Position numbers and translations under genes: made by a program
Shown here: one piece after another, positions 5,557-8,888 of the stretch
Numbering within the stretch: position 1 is the first letter of the stretch
Layout of the letters: every line of letters begins with the position of its first letter
Origin: Caldilineae bacterium
GTDB lineage: Bacteria; Chloroflexota; Anaerolineae; J102
NCBI GenBank assembly: GCA_011192085.1
Contig: DUEQ01000215.1
Location: 1 to 8,888 of the forward strand
Reading direction: 5' to 3'
DNA: 8,888 nt
The notes under the pieces: generated by a model
The model's database searches: none
What the model was told of the DNA's origin: nothing
What the model saw: only the letters and a program-made list of their open reading frames with translations

Positions 5557-7437
5557 TCATTCTGCGGACAGGTTCCACCTGCGCCCCTTTCGTACAGCAG
5601 ACCGCCCGCCCCCAAGAATCAATCCCAAGATGACCATAAGCGCTACGATAGAGATGGCATTGCCCGCCTTGCGCACGGGCGTATCTTCGAAGGCGATGCG
5701 GAGCAGGAAGTCGCCTTCAGGCACAGGCACGGAGAGCAGGCCATAGGGTGGACGGGCATCCTCGGGCGTCAATGGGAAGCGGTCGAGGACCTCCCCCGTG
5801 TCTGGATTCAGGATGGTTGCGGTCCAGCCGGGATACCATTGGCGCAGGAAAGGCACGCGCTGGCCCGGAACATCAGCATGAACCCAAACCGTTTCTTCGG
5901 TCACGCGATGGGAGCGGGCGTCGACGGCCAGATTGGGATTCGCATGCACCAGGCCATAATCCACCTGGGTGGTGACGGGAATCCCAGCCATGTGCAGATC
6001 GGCCAGGGGCGACCAGGTCGCGATCTCCTGTGCGGTGCTGGTCATGCCCGTCATCTCGTCCGAACTGCGCTCGAACTCCATGAGCCCGGCCAGGGTCGCG
6101 CCGCCGGGCGGCGGATCGGTGATCTCCACCCGTAGATAGGGCGAGCTTGCCAGGATGATGAGTCCGGCCAGGAGGAGAGGCATCAGGTAATCGCCTGGTC
6201 GTTTAGTCGCCTGGTCGCCCTCCCCTTCCACCTCCGACCTCTGACCCCCGACCTCTGACATCAGCACCACGGGGGCCAGGATGGCCAGGGCCAGGGCGGT
6301 CAGGGAGAGATAGCGCCAGGGGAATTGGGCCATGGCCACACCGGGGATATGGTCCCAGGCCAGGGTCGATGCCCCGGTCGTCAGCCACATGCTGCCCAGC
6401 AGAATAACCAGCCAGAACCCGATCTCCGCCCGCTTCCCGCCCGGACGCTTCCACCACACCCAACCTGCGAGCGCGGCCAGCACGACCAGGGCCAGACCGA
6501 GCTGGTAGCTCAGAGGGTCATTCGGGCCGGGCGTGCTGATGCCGAAGCCCCACCGGGGGTCGAAGAGCTGCGCGAAATAGACGAAATGGTCGTGGAAGTC
6601 ATAGTAGCCGCCATACCACTGCTCGCGGTTCACAAACTTACTTTCCAACAACGCGGGCAGGATAAAGAATGCGGCCAGGGCCACGCCCAGGACCAGGCCC
6701 GCCGCGGGCGCGAGGAGGCGTCTCACGCAAAGCTTGCCCCGAGGGAAGCTGAAGGGACGCAGGGATGCTGAGGAGAACAGCGGGGGTTTTTCGGAAGCAA
6801 GGCGGCGACAGGCCAGAAAGAGGAGGTAGAGGCCCAGGACAGGCGTGAATAGCAGCGCCACCAGGTTCGAGCTGAGGTGGATGGCCGCGTAGGTCAACGC
6901 GGTCAGGGCGATGGTCAGCGGACCGGGCCGAAAGACCGCGCGTCGCACCGCCCACAGACTCAAGGGCAGCAGGGCCAGGGCCAGGTTCTCAGCCATGGCC
7001 GCTCGCACGTACACATCCAGCAGGTGGTAGGGGGCATACACGTAGGCCGCCGCGGCCACCAACGCAGCCCGCTCATCCAGCCAGTCCCGCACGAATAACC
7101 ACATGCCCCAAGCGCTGATGAGTAGCGTCACGATGAACGTGGCTTTGACCGCGTTCTCCAGGCTGAGATGCAACGTACGGTAGAGGAGCGTGCCCAGGAA
7201 GGTGGCTCCGGGAGCATAGATGTTAAAGAAAGGATAGCCGTAGCCAAAGGCCCAATCAGGCGACCAGCGGGGGAAGAGCACGCCCTCGTTCCAGGTGATG
7301 TTGTACTGGAGGATGAAGTAAACGTCATGGCGCGCGTCATGCGCAGCCCAGAAGTAACCGGGCCGCAGCAGCGGCGCAATGGCGAAGATGGTCAGCAGCA
7401 GCGCCGTCCAAAAGGAGGCGGAACGAAGGGTTTTCAT
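5557..7437 (-). CDS. PTPS-related membrane protein, GT-C-like
   Basis: This 626-residue multi-pass membrane protein resembles the '6-pyruvoyl-tetrahydropterin synthase-related' membrane family (PF10131), despite the name not a pterin enzyme. The family's layout suggests GT-C-type lipid-linked sugar transfer. After the first helix (about 8-24) an acidic loop reads HDARHD (33-38), followed by FPRWSPDWAFGYGYPFFNIYAPG. Acidic residues here are typical of GT-C catalytic sites. Repeated helices run to about residue 430. A soluble, probably extracytoplasmic domain (about 435-587, including RQWYPGWTATI) comes next, then a final helix (595-610). ATG 7437 is preferred; the in-frame TTG at 7446 lies in a repeat. 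Neither has a Shine-Dalgarno. Residues 394-416 are encoded by tandem repeats and form a charged loop between helices. The gene follows the 440-residue membrane gene by 33 nt, probably in one operon. The substrate is unknown. Confidence 0.75.
   Translation of the reverse strand: MKTLRSASFWTALLLTIFAIAPLLRPGYFWAAHDARHDVYFILQYNITWNEGVLFPRWSPDWAFGYGYPFFNIYAPGATFLGTLLYRTLHLSLENAVKATFIVTLLISAWGMWLFVRDWLDERAALVAAAAYVYAPYHLLDVYVRAAMAENLALALLPLSLWAVRRAVFRPGPLTIALTALTYAAIHLSSNLVALLFTPVLGLYLLFLACRRLASEKPPLFSSASLRPFSFPRGKLCVRRLLAPAAGLVLGVALAAFFILPALLESKFVNREQWYGGYYDFHDHFVYFAQLFDPRWGFGISTPGPNDPLSYQLGLALVVLAALAGWVWWKRPGGKRAEIGFWLVILLGSMWLTTGASTLAWDHIPGVAMAQFPWRYLSLTALALAILAPVVLMSEVGGQRSEVEGEGDQATKRPGDYLMPLLLAGLIILASSPYLRVEITDPPPGGATLAGLMEFERSSDEMTGMTSTAQEIATWSPLADLHMAGIPVTTQVDYGLVHANPNLAVDARSHRVTEETVWVHADVPGQRVPFLRQWYPGWTATILNPDTGEVLDRFPLTPEDARPPYGLLSVPVPEGDFLLRIAFEDTPVRKAGNAISIVALMVILGLILGGGRSAVRKGRRWNLSAE
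6191..6222. repeat. Octamer repeat TCGCCTGG inside a coding sequence
   Basis: Four 8-base units run in tandem: TCGCCTGG, TCGTTTAG, TCGCCTGG, TCGCCCTC. They lie within the PTPS-related gene and encode roughly residues 406-416 (EGDQATKRPGD). The array lies 11 bp from a separate heptamer array at 6234-6261. Confidence 0.7.
6234..6261. repeat. Heptamer repeat CCGACCT/CTGACCC inside a coding sequence
   Basis: Four 7-base units: CCGACCT, CTGACCC, CCGACCT, CTGACAT. On the coding strand this gives MSEVGGQRSE, a hydrophilic stretch directly after a membrane helix of the PTPS-related protein. The sequence has a strict period of 7 with alternating unit types. Confidence 0.75.
6721..6768. repeat. Diverged ACGCAAAG-type repeat inside a coding sequence
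   Basis: TCTCACGCAAAG (6721-6732) is an exact copy of 5501-5512, and GGGACGCAGGGATGC downstream resembles the rest of that family. In the PTPS-related protein it encodes a hydrophilic segment (about 219-240, including LRPFSFPRGKLCVRR) between membrane helices. The middle is poorly conserved, so only the first 12 bases are firm. Confidence 0.4.
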
Positions 7438-7443
7438 AATGGT

Positions 7444-7485
7444 CAATGGCTAATTGCCAACGGCTAATGGCTAATTGCCAATGGT
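7444..7485. repeat. Heptamer repeat, CAATGGC/TAATTGC family, six units
   Basis: Six tandem units: CAATGGC, TAATTGC, CAACGGC, TAATGGC, TAATTGC, CAATGGT. The array fills the gap between the two minus-strand genes. It encodes the last four residues (TIGN) and the TAG stop (7471-7473) of the 440-residue protein. It also provides the alternative TTG start of the gene that follows. It shares its unit with the repeat at 8-27. Confidence 0.8.
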
Positions 7486-8793
7486 CAGGGCGTCGCCGCC
7501 CGAGGCCAGGGGCAGGCGGGCGCCCGTCTGCCAGTTGTAGAGGCCCAGGCGCACGTGCAGGGATGGAGGAGCGTCTGAGGGGATGGTCAGTTCGTAGTGG
7601 GCAGGCAGGACCTCGCCCGTTTGCCACGCGGTCATGGGATGGTCGTTCAGGGGCTGTCCGTCCAGTTGGGTGACGATATTCCCGGCGTCGTCGGTGACGT
7701 GTATGAAGATATTGTAGTCGAAATCAATGGGCTGGGTGGCCTGCCAGACCGCGTCCAGGGACAGGGTCCTGTCCGGCGCGGGGGGAGCCGCCATGCCTGC
7801 GTCAATGAGAAGGATATGAGAGGCGCCGAACACGCCCGCGGGACGTTCGGGGATGGGGTAAGCCTGGAAGTCGGGGGAGAGGGCCGGACCCGCGGCCAGC
7901 ACGGGTAAGATGAGCAGCGCGGCCCACACAGCGGGCCTCTTTAGCGCAGGCGTCAGGGTCAGCAGGCCCGATGCGGCCACGGCCAGGGGCAGCGACGCGG
8001 CCAGGATGAGCGCCAATGCCAGGTCGCCCGGTGCGACCAACGCCCCCACCAGCAAGGCCACCCCCACCCCCCACTGATAACTGATGACTGATAACTGATC
8101 ATTTTCCCTCTGCCACCCCAGCCATAGAGCCATCATCCCCAACGCCAGCAGCGGCAGCCCCAAACTCCACGCGGGATCCGTCGTCAGATTCACCGAGTTC
8201 GTTCCCCAGAACCAGGGCGCTTCGATGAGTTGGTAGAGGGAGATGCGGGTGAACGCCAGGGGCGTCTTGAAGAGGAAGGAGGCGTTGAGCGCGGCCAGCC
8301 CCGCGCCCACCAGCGCCACGCCCCATCCCTTCCATCCGCGTGAGCGGATTCCCAAACCCACCATCGCCAGCCCCAACATGAACCAGGGCAGGGCGATGCC
8401 GCCCAGGATGTAGAGTCCGCTGAGGAAGATGGGCGTGTAGAGGGCCAGCAACGCGGCTAGCGCGCCCGCGCGCGGGCCCCACAGCCGCCGGGCCCACAGC
8501 CACACGACGAATCCCAGCAGCGCCATGCCCAGAGCCAGACTCATCTTCAGCGCGGTCACGCCATCCAAGCCCAAGAAACGGAAGGCCCGGGCCGCAACGT
8601 AGACGAAGCCGCTATCCAGCGCCCAGCCCGCGTCAAAGGCCCCGCCCCGCTCCCGGGCGTAAAGGCGGAACACGGGTAGCGCGCCCGGCAGCCATCGGGG
8701 CAGACCGGGCCGGGTCAGTGGCGCCCAGGCCGGGATGAGCAGGATGAACAGAAGGAGCAAATCCCCCGCTGTCTTGCGTCGGGTCGATGGCAT
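7471..8793 (-). CDS. Multi-pass membrane protein with C-terminal beta domain, probable PTPS-related paralogue
   Basis: This 440-residue protein has about eight hydrophobic segments (roughly 11-24, 80-99, 108-128, 134-149, 156-176, 211-228, 243-274 and 287-302). A soluble C-terminal domain (about 305-440) includes FDYNIFIHVTDDAGNIVTQLDGQP and HVRLGLYNWQTGARLPL. That type of domain ends many Chloroflexota GT39-like membrane proteins and is probably an extracytoplasmic beta-sandwich. The N-terminal order RPG, then GWALDSGFVYVAARAFRFLGLDGVTALKMSLALGMALLGFVVWLW, parallels the PTPS-related protein encoded downstream. The acidic HDARHD loop of that protein is missing here. It may be an inactive or accessory partner in sugar or lipid transfer at the membrane. 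Residues 232-241 (DQLSVISYQW) are encoded by a heptamer repeat, and so are the last four residues. The ATG is chosen because the extended -10 box lies just upstream. The precise function is not recognised. Confidence 0.75.
   Translation of the reverse strand: MPSTRRKTAGDLLLLFILLIPAWAPLTRPGLPRWLPGALPVFRLYARERGGAFDAGWALDSGFVYVAARAFRFLGLDGVTALKMSLALGMALLGFVVWLWARRLWGPRAGALAALLALYTPIFLSGLYILGGIALPWFMLGLAMVGLGIRSRGWKGWGVALVGAGLAALNASFLFKTPLAFTRISLYQLIEAPWFWGTNSVNLTTDPAWSLGLPLLALGMMALWLGWQRENDQLSVISYQWGVGVALLVGALVAPGDLALALILAASLPLAVAASGLLTLTPALKRPAVWAALLILPVLAAGPALSPDFQAYPIPERPAGVFGASHILLIDAGMAAPPAPDRTLSLDAVWQATQPIDFDYNIFIHVTDDAGNIVTQLDGQPLNDHPMTAWQTGEVLPAHYELTIPSDAPPSLHVRLGLYNWQTGARLPLASGGDALTIGN
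8073..8100. repeat. Heptamer repeat, ACTGATN family, inside a coding sequence
   Basis: Four tandem units: ACTGATA, ACTGATG, ACTGATA, ACTGATC. Read on the minus strand they encode DQLSVISYQW, in the loop between two predicted membrane helices of the 440-residue protein. The family is the same as at 1123-1150 and 3610-3640, but here it runs against the gene's direction. Confidence 0.8.
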
Positions 8794-8794
8794 A

Positions 8795-8799
8795 CCTCC
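8795..8799 (-). promoter_or_regulatory. GGAGG motif with abnormal spacing
   Basis: On the minus strand, GGAGG lies only one base before the ATG at 8793. That is too close for normal Shine-Dalgarno pairing. If transcription starts at about 8794, as the -10 box implies, the motif would not be in the mRNA at all. It could be used only if a different start codon were used, or be present by chance. Confidence 0.35.
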
Positions 8800-8800
8800 G

Positions 8801-8809
8801 ATTATAGCA
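8801..8809 (-). promoter_or_regulatory. Extended -10 promoter for the membrane-protein operon
   Basis: On the minus strand the sequence reads TGCTATAAT, a perfect extended -10 element. No good -35 box is present at 16-18 bp upstream. The predicted transcription start is about 8794, one base before the ATG at 8793, giving a leaderless mRNA. The same TGCTATAMT core and spacing precede the DprA-like gene at 50-57. Confidence 0.6.
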
Positions 8810-8888
8810 CAGGGGGAAAAGGAAAACGTGATGCGCAGTGAGGGTCTGTTTTACGTTTCGCCCAGATGTAAGGGCGCGAGGTCAGGAT
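8810..8888. other. Upstream intergenic segment at the window edge
   Basis: No gene is visible in the last 79 bases. A short inverted repeat, CGCCC (8859-8863) and GGGCG (8872-8876), flanks an 8-base loop. It is too small to assign a role, though its position upstream of the promoter would allow a regulator site. Confidence 0.3.

Noticed and set aside
5194..6135. Open frame of 313 codons on the plus strand
   Set aside because: It crosses the end of the lipoprotein gene and the antisense of the PTPS-related gene, both better supported, and its product is low-complexity Gly/Arg/His-rich.
8859..8876. Inverted repeat CGCCC/GGGCG as an operator or terminator
   Set aside because: Five base pairs around an 8-base loop are likely by chance in GC-rich DNA, and no T-tract follows.

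Overview
The window is GC-rich, densely coding bacterial DNA. The gene content suggests a member of the Chloroflexota, probably an Anaerolineae- or Caldilineae-like lineage. The pointers are a lipoprotein with a long Pro/Thr linker plus SH3b and DUF5107 domains, large membrane proteins related to the 6-pyruvoyl-tetrahydropterin-synthase-related family, leaderless-looking promoters, and many short heptamer repeats. This placement is an inference from gene style, not from a marker gene. No rRNA, tRNA, CRISPR array, insertion sequence or phage gene was seen.

Positions 1-5485 hold five genes on the + strand. They are a degenerate DprA-like protein (64-1092), a 69-residue zinc-ribbon membrane protein (1157-1366), the adenine DNA glycosylase MutY (1366-2493), a homologue of the tRNA-queuosine mannosyltransferase GTDC1/QTMAN (2513-3628), and a secreted lipoprotein (3665-5485). 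Spacing is tight: 64 nt, a 1-nt overlap, 19 nt and 36 nt. One transcript starting at the promoter near 28-57 could therefore cover the whole set. DNA repair (MutY), a DprA-related fold and tRNA modification (QTMAN) sit together, but no single pathway links them.

Positions 5557-8793 hold two genes on the - strand, read from right to left: a 440-residue membrane protein (8793-7471), then a 626-residue PTPS-related membrane protein (7437-5557). They look like distant paralogues in one operon, started by an extended -10 promoter just before the first ATG. This operon converges with the + strand genes at 5486-5556. No stretch over 300 bases lacks a gene.

The most unusual feature is a set of short tandem repeats with 7- or 8-base units. 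They lie in nearly every intergenic gap, inside coding sequence, and across stop codons. Four sequence families are present: ACTGATN, CAATTGC/TAATGGC, CCGACCT/CTGACCC with TCGCCTGG, and ACGCAAAG. They resemble the short tandemly repeated repetitive (STRR) heptamers described in heterocystous cyanobacteria. Here they supply the stop codons of two genes, separate a ribosome binding site from its gene, and add peptide segments to loops of membrane proteins.
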